From: Nematostella vectensis
Lineage: Eukaryota > Cnidaria > Anthozoa > Actiniaria > Edwardsiidae
Direction of reading: 5' to 3'
NCBI RefSeq assembly: GCF_932526225.1
Contig: NC_064043.1
Span: 1,261,501 to 1,325,500 of the forward strand
DNA: 64,000 nucleotides
The notes under the pieces: model-generated
What the model saw: the letters and a program-made list of their open reading frames with translations, nothing else
Told to the model about the DNA's origin: nothing
Database searches by the model: none
In this document: positions 42,055-52,256 of the stretch, piece by piece
Position numbering within the stretch: the first letter of the stretch is position 1
Layout of the letters: each line of letters starts with the position of its first letter
Made by a program: the position numbers and the translations under genes

Positions 42055-44680
42055 CTACTTTGACTTCTTAGCTTTGTTGCGCTCTGCACGCACCTTGTCA
42101 GCAAGTTGTTGTGGAGTAAACGCAGACAACTCTTTCTTGGCCTCGTCATCTCTCATGACTCGTTCCATCAAGGCTTTTCTCTCGATCCTGTTATTGTTGT
42201 GTAGGAGATCATGAAACAGTCGCAGACAGAGATTAGACTGCAAATCTGTAAATACTTGAGACCCCTTACTCTTGAGGCATGATTCTTCAGCATCTTCCCG
42301 ACCCAACATTCTTTCCATCTTCTCTTGTTGGGACATTTTCTCTGTGGGGAGGCAAGGGCTCGCTTGTGTATTTTCTTTCCTCATCAAGCTCCTTACTTTA
42401 TCGTAAACCTTCAAGGCGTCGATATGCGCCAGAAGGGGTTGCTTGGGTATTTCTTGCTTCACGGCATCTAACCGAAGCTTGCATTCTTCAATGGCATCCT
42501 TAAATGCCATTTGGATAGCCTCCTCTTCTTTCTCTGTCCAGTGGTGACGACCAGACTTTTCTGCTTCCCCATTCTTCACAGGCAGGGCTTCACTTGCTTC
42601 TACATGTGATGCCCCTTCCGCATACATGATATTTCTGAGCACCAGAGAGGTTTTTGCAGCCGACTTAGACTTCTGCCTAACGTTTTTCGGCGGTCTTTTG
42701 ATTGTGTCCCATAAGGTCGGCTAGGTCCTTCCTCAGATGTTGGTGCTCTTCGTGGACCACGGAAACAGCTGCTTTACGGAATGAAGCTGCATTTACTCTA
42801 ATCTTCTCGACAGCCTTTTGCCAAAACGAATTAAGTTGAGCAGATATCATGGATGATGTCATCTCACTCGCTGTGAAGCTGATGAAAACCTTCTCATCGG
42901 GATCTGTTCCTGCTCCGCTGACCTTGTTTCTCATGTATTTTACATACGCCTTTAGCCAGGTGAAGACTGTGGGACTTAGCACTACATGGGCTGGGCCTGC
43001 CGAGGCAGATGTCTTGTGCTTCAAAATGGTGACAATCATTTCATCGCCATCTTTCGTGGCTCTATCTAGATCCCGCAAAGTCATATTTGGAAGCGGGCCA
43101 GCTCTACATGCATTCTCGATGCATAGGCGAGTGATGAGATGGTCTCTGACAGTACAAAAGTCTGTCTGACCCGGGGACCCTTCCTTTTCCATGTATCTTC
43201 CCAGTGTCGAGATTGCCGCTCTTACTGGAGCCGACTTAGAAAACTTCTGGACGTCCTCCGGGGTTATGAGTTTCTCTAGGTCTTCTTGATGCTTCTCCCA
43301 TCTTCTTTCTTTGAACGGCTTCTTAAAGGAAGCCGACCACTCTTGGACTTGCACTCTAACCTTCGTCACATGCTCTTCTGTTAGCTTTAGGTCTTCTAAC
43401 TTTTCCACAACAAGGAAACGGAGAAATCTTGATAATGAACCTAGATATGCCTTGCAGGTCCCTGGCTTCCTGTTACGTTCCAATTTCTGTAACCATTTGT
43501 CTCGAAGATGCTTCTTATTCAGGATGCTGTCGATGCGCAGCTCATCTGGATCATCCTTGATGATTGCGTGAACCTGTGCAACATATTGCTTAGCGGTACG
43601 CAACTCTCTTCTACCTCCATCGATACCTTGAAGCCATTGTAAAAATGCGTCCAATATCTTATCTGTGTCATCGTTTCTGCCTTCATCATCTTTCATCAGC
43701 GTTTCTGCCTTCATCATCAATTCATCTTCTTCATCGGTAACATCGATATCATTATCCTCATCATCATTACTACAACCTTCATTATCTTCGTTTTCATCCT
43801 CATCTTCGCCATCTGGCTCGTAGTCTTTGTCTTCTATCTCCTCTGCTGGGCTCGACGTTGATAAGTCATCCTTTTTCTTGCTATTGCCTGCTGCAGTTGC
43901 TTTCCATAGTGTCGGTGAAGATTGTTCTCCTGCCAATCCCCCAGTTGTTCTCTTCTTGATAACCTTTGGAGTGTCGGTGTGAATATCGGCTAGCGCGCGC
44001 TTAAGAAAGATGCTCCTCTTCTTTCCAATCGGCGACGAAGGGATAACTTCATCACTATCGTCATCACTTGAGCTGTATTTGTGTTGATCTACTTGACCTC
44101 CTCTCATTATAGCTTTTGCTTTTTCGGATTTTCTATGGATTTCCTGGAGGCACATTTCTTCTTCATTAGATGACATTGTACTGGATTGACTGCTCTTGCT
44201 TTGGCTTTGGCCCTTACCCTTGCTTTGGCTCTGGCTTTGGGGATCGGGCTCTTGCTCGGGCTCGGACTCGGTGTCAGAGGAGATCTCTACTACACACTCT
44301 TCCTGGAAATCTTCGCCTATCTCTTCCCATCGCGATTCTTTCAATAGCTGTTTGTATCTCTCGTCGTGTCGACTTAACTTATGTTTTGCATTCAGGTGGT
44401 TGTGCAACCTTCGCACGATCAGGTTGCACCCTGGGAACGAACAAACCCGACGTTTGTAAGTCCGCTTGGCTCTTTGCTCTGGGACAGCCTCTGACTTCGT
44501 TCTTTTTGCCCTAAGGTCGAACACAGACAGTGCCTCTAATGCCTTTTCGCGGCTCCATTTGTGCACTGTTATCAAATGGCGAGGGAGGTGAATCACTTCT
44601 TTCTGACAGGCAGGCACTGGACAGCGATGTTTCTGTCTTTTATATGATTTCTCCATTTTGACTGGGTCACAGCTAGCCAT
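42055..44680 (-). pseudogene. Crypton-like tyrosine recombinase with N-terminal zinc fingers, broken at the catalytic Tyr
   Basis: One gene in two frames. The first part (44680-42677; the best ATG is MASCDPV, preceded by a weaker ATG at 44710) has two C2H2-like fingers (CPVPAC...H...H and CSFPGC...H...H), a long acidic/Ser-rich linker, a helical core-binding-like region (TAKQYVAQVHAII to YLGSLSRFLRFL), and a tyrosine-recombinase catalytic domain. The first Arg is in CRAGPLPNMT, the conserved Lys in ILKHKTS, and the second Arg and His in SFRK and LMGHNQKTAEKR. The next codon, where the nucleophile Tyr belongs, is TAG (42679-42677). The other frame continues at once to 42055 with a basic stretch, a SANT-like HHWTEKEEEAIQMAF segment and a Lys-rich end. 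One missing base explains both. Crypton-type elements integrate with such enzymes. Confidence 0.75.
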
Positions 44681-44710
44681 CTTATGATAGAAACAGAACA
44701 TAGTAATCAT

Positions 44711-45300
44711 AACCTGCGCAACAGGCGTCCCTTTTTAGGGCCTAAATCGCCCTATTGCCCCTCACATGTGTTACTGGATATTCTAGTGAGCTATGGGGGG
44801 CTCCCATACAAATATCCAGAGCATTTCAGCCGCATGGTGTTGGGGCACCATAAAGAAAGCAAACGCGGTACTTACCTTTAAACGTCGTCTGGACTTCAAA
44901 ATGAGAGGAAGACGTTATCGATTGAGCCTTGCTTGTTTAATTACATGCTCCCCTCAATGTGGGATGTAAACCTTAATATTTTAGTGTTTAAAACGCTCAT
45001 GAATCGACAAAAATGTGTATCGGTGTATATCATTAAATAAAAACAAATTCAGCGAATTAAATAGAAGCAAGGATGTCACTGGCTGCGTATTATTGATGAA
45101 GAGCGTTACTACGCATGCGTATTATTGATGATATCAATGATGGAGCACCGACATTATCAATCTTATTCTACAACTTATTGTTACACTAATATGTACTTAT
45201 ACAATGTAGGAGATAAGAATAAAATGTTTTATTTGTCGTTTAAATAGGGTTTGGATATTTACTGTAGAATTCAGTTTCTGAATTTAGCCCTATTTTCTAA
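44711..45300. other. upstream region of the recombinase gene; no further gene
   Basis: There is a GC-richer segment up to about 44880, then AT-rich DNA with a TACGCATGCGTA palindrome near 45112. No coding evidence. Confidence 0.4.
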
Positions 45301-45547
45301 GGTTACCAAAAGGAACACCCAAAGTTACGAAAGGGAACATGTGCTCCTTTTTGTAACTTGGCTTAGGTTACAAAAAGGATCACAAATGTTACAAAAGGGA
45401 GCACATGGTTACAAAAAGGAACATATGCTCCTTTTTGTAACTTGGCCTATGTTACAAAAAGGAGCACTGTTCCCTTTCGTAACCAAACCTTGGTTACAAA
45501 AAGGAACAAAGTTACAAAAAGGAACACGACTCGGTTACAAAAAGGCC
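45301..45547. repeat. cluster of GTTACAAAAAGGAAC motifs in both orientations
   Basis: About 12 copies of GTTACRAAARGGARCA(C/T), nine direct and three inverted (CTCCTTTTTGTAAC, CCCTTTCGTAAC). Neighbouring opposite copies can form hairpins. The spacing is irregular, unlike a simple tandem repeat. Confidence 0.85.
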
Positions 45548-45552
45548 CATGA

Positions 45553-45621
45553 ATCTATTCATTCATTCATTCATTCATTCATTCATTCATTCATTTATTT
45601 ATTTATTTATTTATTTATTTA
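45553..45621. repeat. (ATTC)n-(ATTT)n microsatellite
   Basis: About ten ATTC units run directly into about seven ATTT units. Confidence 0.95.
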
Positions 45622-46013
45622 TAAGGCTTCTACCACTATTACACATATTGAAATAGCGGTAAGGTTGACACAACAGAGCACGGCTCCAACTCAAGTGTAA
45701 CCCTTGTAACCCTTGTAACCCAAGTGTAACCCTTTACGATCGAAGACGAAACGTTTGCCGACAACAACCCGATTACAACCCGACTATAGCATGTTCAAAC
45801 TTAAGAGCATAGAGCTCTAGCTAGGTTTATATAGAACTAGGTAATTGAACAGTTAGTTTGTAAGCACCTAGGCCTCGTCCATGCTTAAACTCGTTAATGG
45901 CTGATAAATTCCCCACCCCTTGACCAGAATATTCTAGAATCAAAATAAACAAATCTTAAGAACAATATTTTGATAAGAAATTGAAAAAAAAGTACAGTTA
46001 AGTACAAGATTAC

Positions 46014-46202
46014 CTGACTTCCTGAACCTTCTGTAGATGGATCCTGTAATTATAATTCCACCGCCTAAGACACTGCAAAAGACAACGCCTAAGATAGCAT
46101 AGAGCAGGTAATGGTCACGATGGGTTACGGTGACATTAATGTTATGCCTGCTGGCTATAAGTCGCGTGCTTTCCTTGCTTGCTTGTGACTCCTTCTCTTT
46201 GA

Positions 46203-46268
<66 letters not shown>

Positions 46269-46269
46269 T

Positions 46270-46300
<31 letters not shown>

Positions 46301-47022
46301 GGTGGTGGTGGTGGTGGTGGTGGTGGTGGTGGTGGTGGTGGTGGTGGTGGTGGTGGTGGTGGTGGTGATGGTGATGATGATGATGGTGATGATGATGATG
46401 ATGATGATGATGGCGGTGATGCTGTTGTTGCGGTTGATAGCGACGATAATGCTGCTGCAGTTGACAAAAATGATACCGACAGAGATGGTGATGGTGTTGG
46501 TAATATCACTGATCTGGAGGGCGACAAGGTAGCGTTAGCCTTCTCTGCCTCATCTTTCCACTTCTGCGCTGGAATCCGGCATCTCTCTTTCTGCTCAAAG
46601 CTGCACTGCTTATAGGGTGGCAGGCCCTGCCTTTCACACTCCGTTATCTGAGTATCATTTCTGTCGCCACAGCAAAACGCACACTCAAAGAAGCATCCAC
46701 CAGGAAAAGAAAGATCCGCATAGAACCCAAGTCGGCATCCACCACACTTCGTGTTCGCCTTTCGAGTGCAGGATTTCATCACCTTTTTATTGACTCCACA
46801 GCCAGTGCACCTCTTACACGTGTGTTCATCGCGCTTTGTAGAGTATGTCACACCCTTCTCACAACGTACACATCTGTAGTCGAAATCGCCATCGTGATTT
46901 ATTTCTACCAGATCTCCACAGTCAATGTTTGCTCCCCAGCCTCGCCTACATTTCGTGCACTTAACACATTTCTGTTTACTCCCTTTTCGGACTGTTATCA
47001 TGTCTTTGGGACACAGTTGTAT
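46014..47022 (-). CDS. TNF-receptor-like membrane protein, exon with cysteine-rich, stalk and membrane parts
   Basis: The minus-strand frame (ATG at 47001, but open further upstream through LCPKD) carries cysteine-rich TNFR-type repeats: CVKCTKCRRGWG, CVRCEKGVTYS, CKRCTGCG, KCGGCRLGFYAD. A long low-complexity Pro/Ser stalk follows, encoded by (GGT/TGA)n microsatellites, then a membrane helix (LLYAILGVVFCSVLGGGIII) and a basic stop-transfer. The coding sequence meets a splice donor (CAG|GTAATC) at 46014, so a cytoplasmic exon should follow downstream; the frame to 45940 is intron read-through. TNFR-like proteins are cell-surface death or immune receptors. The 5' boundary is uncertain. A signal-peptide exon is likely at 48198-48278. 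Confidence 0.65.
46203..46416. repeat. (GAT)n-(GGT)n microsatellite inside the TNFR-like stalk
   Basis: About 25 GAT/GTT triplets, then about 30 GGT triplets, then mixed GAT/GGT. On the coding (minus) strand these give Ser and Pro runs without frame change, so length variation would change stalk length only. Confidence 0.95.
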
Positions 47023-47336
47023 CCTCGGTGATGTTCTCCATCGATTTTCATGGCGGCTTATTTTCTATGATCATCATCAGTACAAAAAAATCGATTAATA
47101 TTTTTCAAAATCTTTTAGCAATGTGACTTATATTTTTCGAAGTTTATTCCTATAAAAACATTTTTCTTTTATCTAACTTTAATCTAGCTCAAATGATTCT
47201 TACTTGGTTTATGTATAAAGAAAGACACCAAATGTCAGTTTAGAAGTAGAGACAAGCGCATTATACTAGATCATGGAACTTTTGAGGGAGCCAAAAACAC
47301 CTAGTGTCGACAACAGAAAAAAGAGATTTTGAAAAA

Positions 47337-48056
47337 AGCCCCCCTCTGTAAACCTCCTCTCCCTAATAGCCCCCCTCTATAAACCTCCTCTCTTTAAAAG
47401 CCCCCCTCTATAAACCCCCTCTCCCTAATAGCCCCCCTCATTAAACCTCCTCTCCCTAATAGCCCCCCTCTATAAACTTCCTCTCTTTAAAAGCCCCCCT
47501 CTATAAACCCCCTCTCCCTAATAGCCCCCCTCATTAAACCTCCTCTCCCTAATAGCCCCCCTCTATAAACCTCCTCTCTTTAAAAGCCCCCCTCTATAAA
47601 CCCCCTCTCCCTAATAGCCCCCCTCATTAAACCTCCTCTCCCTAATAGCCCCCCTCTATAAACTTCCTCTCTTTAAAAGCCCCCCTCTATAAACCTCCTC
47701 TCCCTAATAGCCCCCCTCTATAAACCTCCTCTCCCTTATAGCTACCCCTTCTATGAACCTGCTCTCCCTAATAGCCCCCTCTATAAACCTTCTCTCCCTA
47801 ATAGCCACACCACTATAAGCCACCTTACCCTAATAGCCCCCCTATTAACCACCTATCCCTAATATAGCCTCCCTCTATAAGCCCCCTCTCCCTAATAGCC
47901 CCCCTCTATAAACCTCCTCTCCCTAATAGCCCCCCTCTATAAACCTCCTCTCCCTAATAGCCCCCCTCTATAAACCTCCTCTCCCTAACAGCCCTCCTCT
48001 ATAAACCTCCTCTCTTTAATCCCCCCTCCCATAAACCTCCTCTCCCTAATAGCCTC
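47337..48056. repeat. ~31-bp minisatellite (CTATAAACCTCCTCTCCCTAATAGCCCCCCT)
   Basis: About 23 copies; variants with CTCTTTAAAAG or CATTAAACC alternate in a regular order in the first half (period about 93 bp), showing block duplication. It lies in the presumed intron between the signal-peptide exon and the cysteine-rich exon of the TNFR-like gene. Confidence 0.93.
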
Positions 48057-48197
48057 ACCTATTCGATGAGAAAAAAAAGTATAAGTGGTCTTTTTGGAGC
48101 TTTTCACATAAACATAAAAACCGTGCTCCCCTAAAAAAATATCTGAACCAGAGAATGGCATTATGATAGCTACAATTATAAAATTATAGTTATTGAC

Positions 48198-48278
48198 CTT
48201 GCTCTGGACAATGTATAGAGGTATAGACAGGAGAATTCCCGCCAGGAGAATTCCCGCTAACTTGCACCACGAAGCCAT
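48198..48278 (-). CDS. probable signal-peptide exon of the TNFR-like gene
   Basis: From ATG 48278 the frame gives MASWCKLAGILLAGILLSIP followed by LYIVQSK, a textbook signal peptide with a basic residue, a hydrophobic core and a cleavable end. It then reaches a splice donor AAG|GTCAAT at 48197. The frame beyond becomes minisatellite sequence, so it is intronic. It is on the same strand as, and 1.2 kb upstream of, the cysteine-rich exon, which lacks its own signal peptide. The exact joining phase could not be matched to an acceptor, so an additional small exon may exist. Confidence 0.5.
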
Positions 48279-49250
48279 GGTCTATGCTGGAAAGGGAAAA
48301 TAAAAGCAAAAGATATCATAAAATGCTGAAACTTGTTTTGATATCACCTGATAAATAAATTCAAACAATAACAACATAATCATCATCAATACCATAAATT
48401 AGTTACTTGGCTTCACTTCAGGAATTGGGTATGGATATTGACCCAAAAAAAATAAAAAATAAAATCAAGGCAATCCCCCCTCCCTCGGAAAAAAAAAGGA
48501 ACACAACAAAGATAACCAAAAACTCGCGCCTTATTTGATTCCCAGTCAACGTCAGAATCAGAATCCGGTTCTCTTTTTTCGAATTAGAAAGAATTCTCTA
48601 CAACACACCACATCTTCTAATTATGACAAGCATTGATCTTGACAGAAACTTTGATGCAGCTTTCGAATGGGCAGTAAAATGGTGAACATTTTTAAGACTA
48701 ACCTACGGCACTTTCGATCAAATTTCTCTCTCTCCTCAAGGATCGAACGGTACATAGCTAGAAAATGCGAGCATCTAATCGGATTGTTTTTGTTTTGAAA
48801 GAACATCGCCTTTGCTAGCGATTCGCATAAATTAGTAACTACTGTATCACGCGCATTTGCCGGTAAATAAACCTTGCTAACAGCCGTTCCCGGTATTTAT
48901 GAAGACAATGACATAACAAAACAAAGTAATGACTAATCAATAAGTGCTTTTATCTTGGCTAAGTGTGGTATTGTGGCTAACATGTTGGTAATAAGGATAA
49001 CTTTGATTTGTACAGTATAAGTAACAACGAAAGCACCATTAATTCTAGACTATGAGCGATGACATCTAGGCATGACCCTGTAATATGCCGAAAAGCATCC
49101 GTGTCTCAAATCACGACTTACATTTTATATAATGTAGATTGTTTAAGCTTAATCGTATATTTAATGAATAGGTTGTAGTGATTTAATCGATAATGGAAGA
49201 GTAAAAAAGTATTCAGTTTTCCGCGAGTAAAGGAATTAGTACCGCCAACA
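48279..49250. other. AT-rich stretch without recognisable genes
   Basis: The upstream part would hold the promoter and 5' UTR of the TNFR-like gene. No other coding evidence is seen. Confidence 0.4.
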
Positions 49251-49303
49251 CATGCAAGAAGAGCTCAAATACCGCCGATACTACGATAATTCAAGGAGAG
49301 CTG

Positions 49304-50497
49304 TACAGGACCCGAAATGATCCCAGGCCCCGAAACGATCCCAGGACCCGAAATGATCCCCAAAGCCCCCAACTGATCCCGGGACCCGAAACAATCCCCA
49401 TGAGTCCCCGAAATGAACCCCAAGGAATTGCAGTAATGGACAAACAAAAGGAATGTGGAAGGATTGGCTTTCACTTTTAAAAACACTTGAAACATTTTAG
49501 CGTCATTTCTGTTACTATCCAGAAATTTGCATTAACTAAAACCATAGTATTAAGATTTTTATATACGACTGCGCTGGAAATGCAGCTTCCGACAGCTTGG
49601 TTGGGTCAGCGATTGGGGTCAAATAACAATTCCCGTGATGGTAATTTGAAAAACCAGGGGTGAATAAATCATTTATACATAACAAGCCATAAAAGAAAGT
49701 CTCCACAGATAATACATGCCTCTGCTTCCCCGTAGTAAAATGTTTGTTTGTGTTCGGTGAATGAAAGACCTATCATAAAGAGAGATAGAGAAATCATGCA
49801 GTGGTGTACGCACGACTACATGAGGAAATTCAAAACGCACATATTGCTTTCAACAAAAGCCACACCTCTTAATATTTTTCAACGACAGTTAAAGGGTTGT
49901 TCGAGTGCATTACTCAGTGTGCTTTTGTCATTCCATCTTCTCGGCCAAACCGGCTGTCGGTAAATATTCGCTCGTGTGAACATGGATTTCGTGGTGAAAT
50001 ACACGTTTGGTTGTCAAATGAATATAGATGTTTAGGGGTGATGTTTACCGGAAACGAGATTTATAGTGTCAGAGTCATGTGTTGGAACTGCAAATGTTTC
50101 GAAGATCAAAAGTTTGGTTGTTCTGAGCAAGGCTGTGCTTGGCTGTGCTATGTTTATGTTGTACTCCTTTCAGTAGCAATTAAATGTTGTGTATTTGTTT
50201 TGGACTCTGTTTATGGGTTTACCGCCGGGGCAATGTAATTAATAGAAGAATTGTATTGGAATTTAAGTTTTTTAAGTCATGTTATTTAGAAATAGATTCG
50301 CTGTCAACCCTTAATTATGCTTTAAGAATTGGAAGTGCTTTCTTCTGCTTTCCTGATGTCCATTACCGCAATTCCGTGGGGTTGATTTCGGGGACTCCTT
50401 GGTATCGTTTCGTGTCCCGGGATCAGTTGGGGTACTTTTGGGGATCATTTCGGGTCCTGGGATCGTTTCGGGTCCTGGGATGATTTCGGGTCCTGTA
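49304..50497. mobile_element. 1.2-kb non-autonomous DNA transposon with long inverted ends
   Basis: Its ends are inverted copies starting TACAGGACCCGAAATGATC, about 150 bp long and built of repeated GGACCCGAAAYGATCCC words. It interrupts the left duplication copy; the right copy (near 55290) has the uninterrupted sequence GGAGAGCTGCTTTTT. Flanks GAGAGCTG (49296-49303) and CAGAGCTG (50498-50505) form an 8-bp target duplication with one mismatch, which would fit hAT or P-type elements. The interior has no recognisable transposase. Confidence 0.85.
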
Positions 50498-50864
50498 CAG
50501 AGCTGCTTTTTACTGAAAATGCATAGAAACGTGATGTACTAGTGCGTAATTGCAACTTACATCAATTTACTTACCGCTATAAAATAACTACTGGTGCATG
50601 TAAGGATCCGCATGTAGACCAACGAGTTGCACGCTTGATTGTACTTGTATCCCGACCTGTATTCCGATAGCCTACTAATCTAGTAGTTAGTCTTTAACCG
50701 CACGTTTTACTATCAATTTCGTGAATAAAGACCGAAGGGAAGAAAAGAACGATGACGCAGTATCGTGGGGAATCCCCTGACCTGATACTATTTTTATCAT
50801 GCTCGAATCCACGATTCCTTAGGCCCCACGAGCGCATGCTCCACAGAGCGGCAAAACGAATCAG

Positions 50865-50930
50865 CCAATCAGCGTTCACTTTCCAAATACTGGAAAGTTG
50901 ACCTAGGCTGTTCGCGGGAAAAAATTCAAG
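50865..50930 (+). promoter_or_regulatory. promoter of the truncated RecQ copy (CCAAT box and E2F-like site)
   Basis: CCAAT at 50865-50869 and TTCGCGGGAA at 50911-50920 (fits the E2F consensus) lie just upstream of the ATG in CAAGATGGCG. The same arrangement is conserved in the other copy at 55654-55718. Confidence 0.55.
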
Positions 50931-51278
50931 ATGGCGAACGATCTCAGCTCTGTGTTTCGTCTTGTGTCAAAGAAATTCCGAATTGCGGCCTTGGATAGCC
51001 ATCAAAAGGAGGCTGTTGAGGAGTTCACCAAGGGTGAAGCGGATTTGTTTATTAATTTGCCGACTGGCTATGGAAAGTCGCTGATTTACCAAGCTATGCC
51101 TCTAGTCTTCGACGATATTCGAAGGAAGTCAGGGCATATTGTTGTTGTCGTGTCTCCCCTTGTGAGTTTAATGGACGACCAAGTGGATTATTTACGAAGC
51201 ATCGGTGTATGTTCTGTGAGTCTCAGCAATCTAAAAGAGGGAGAAGCTGGTAAAGTAGCGTTTTCCGCCTTTGTGTAA
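50931..51278 (+). pseudogene. truncated duplicate of the RecQ-like helicase (N-terminal part)
   Basis: From ATG 50931 the frame reads the N-terminus of a RecQ-like helicase: motif 0/I region NSHQ-type (DSHQKEAVEEF), Walker A PTGYGKS and motif Ia VVSPLVSLMDDQ. At about codon 109 the similarity to the 55719 gene ends and the frame closes after nine unrelated residues. It lacks the DEAH box and everything after it. It is intact at the place where the longer copy has a 2-bp deletion, so the duplication predates that lesion. Confidence 0.8.
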
Positions 51279-52112
51279 GAAACCCTTGCCAGATTCGATT
51301 TTGATATACCACAACTTCTCCTCGTTACTTCTTCCCATTTTTGTAAAAATCGAGATATTAAGGAATCACAATAAGGGTTAAAGTTTGTGATAACAATGCA
51401 AAGACCCGGGACAGAGGCCTGTGGCTTTATACTGTCTCGGTCAAGCTGCCCTGCCTAGCGGTACTTATTGCAATTCGCTTCAGCTCGCTTATACTTAAAA
51501 AATTACAGAGTCGATTTCCAGTTTTTGGTATATTGTATTAAAAAATTACACAACATAGGTTAATCCGGGAGTGTCAAAGCATCCTTTTGTTATGTTTTGT
51601 AACAGGAAATTAGCTTCCAGCATAGTTTTTAGCAGTTAAGCTAGTGTAATAGCGCGGTCCAGGACACAGCGTGGGATCATGTAGCTTAAGCTTTTAAATT
51701 TGTCCGAACTCTTACAACTCTTGCGTTTAATACAAGGTCAAAAGACAAAAGTTAGATGGTCCATATTTTGCTGAGAAAACTGAAGTTTAACTTAAAAAGC
51801 AAAGCAAAAACGACGGTGAAATCGTACGACTACTTAACTTATAAAACAGAGATTAAACAGTGATTGGATACTTGAAATAGCCTCAGTTGAAAGAACTTAC
51901 CGATTAGAAAGAATTCGGCAAACTTGATACCGGCACTTCTAGCATTCAGTTTAGACACGCAGGTTATGCTGAAACGGCCATTTAATTGACTTATTCTCAA
52001 AGCAAGGGGCCCGACACCAACGATTTGTTTGCTAGCTGTTGCACATTTTTGCCGCTGCCGCCTTCTGGACTCTGGACTTTTGAAGTCATAGCTTCCGCTG
52101 ACGTGTCGTGTG
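51279..52112. other. AT-rich stretch without recognisable genes
   Basis: Nothing supportable until the promoter of the three-exon gene. Confidence 0.4.
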
Positions 52113-52149
52113 ATTGGACAACAGACAAAAATTTGATTGAAATCACGTG
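52113..52149 (+). promoter_or_regulatory. inverted CCAAT (ATTGG) and E-box CACGTG
   Basis: ATTGG at 52113-52117 and CACGTG at 52144-52149, 108-144 bp upstream of the ATG at 52257; common proximal promoter elements. Confidence 0.35.
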
Positions 52150-52256
52150 CTCAATCAACGCGCTCAACTCAACAGTCACACATTCAGTCTCTAAAACAGC
52201 TCCATGTTTTTCCAAGTCTTCACTCTTATGCTCTTTATATTGTCGTTTTTAATACC

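Larger units (their letters stand above)
49252..51258. repeat. left copy of a segmental duplication (other copy 55240-56039)
   Basis: From ACATGCAAGAAGAGCTC to GAGAAGCTGGTAAAGTA the sequence matches 55240-56039 almost perfectly, except for the 1.2-kb insertion at 49304-50497. It contains the promoter and first ~110 codons of the RecQ-like gene; similarity ends abruptly at about 51259. Confidence 0.9.

Noticed and set aside
46130-46615. Plus-strand frames of poly-Asp, poly-Gly, poly-Met and poly-Val
   Set aside because: Antisense of the microsatellite in the TNFR-like stalk; the minus strand has the recognisable cysteine-rich and membrane segments.
50694-50879. 61-codon minus-strand frame conserved in both RecQ promoter copies (also 55482-55667)
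   Set aside because: Its conservation follows from the recent segmental duplication; it overlaps the CCAAT promoter and has no domain.
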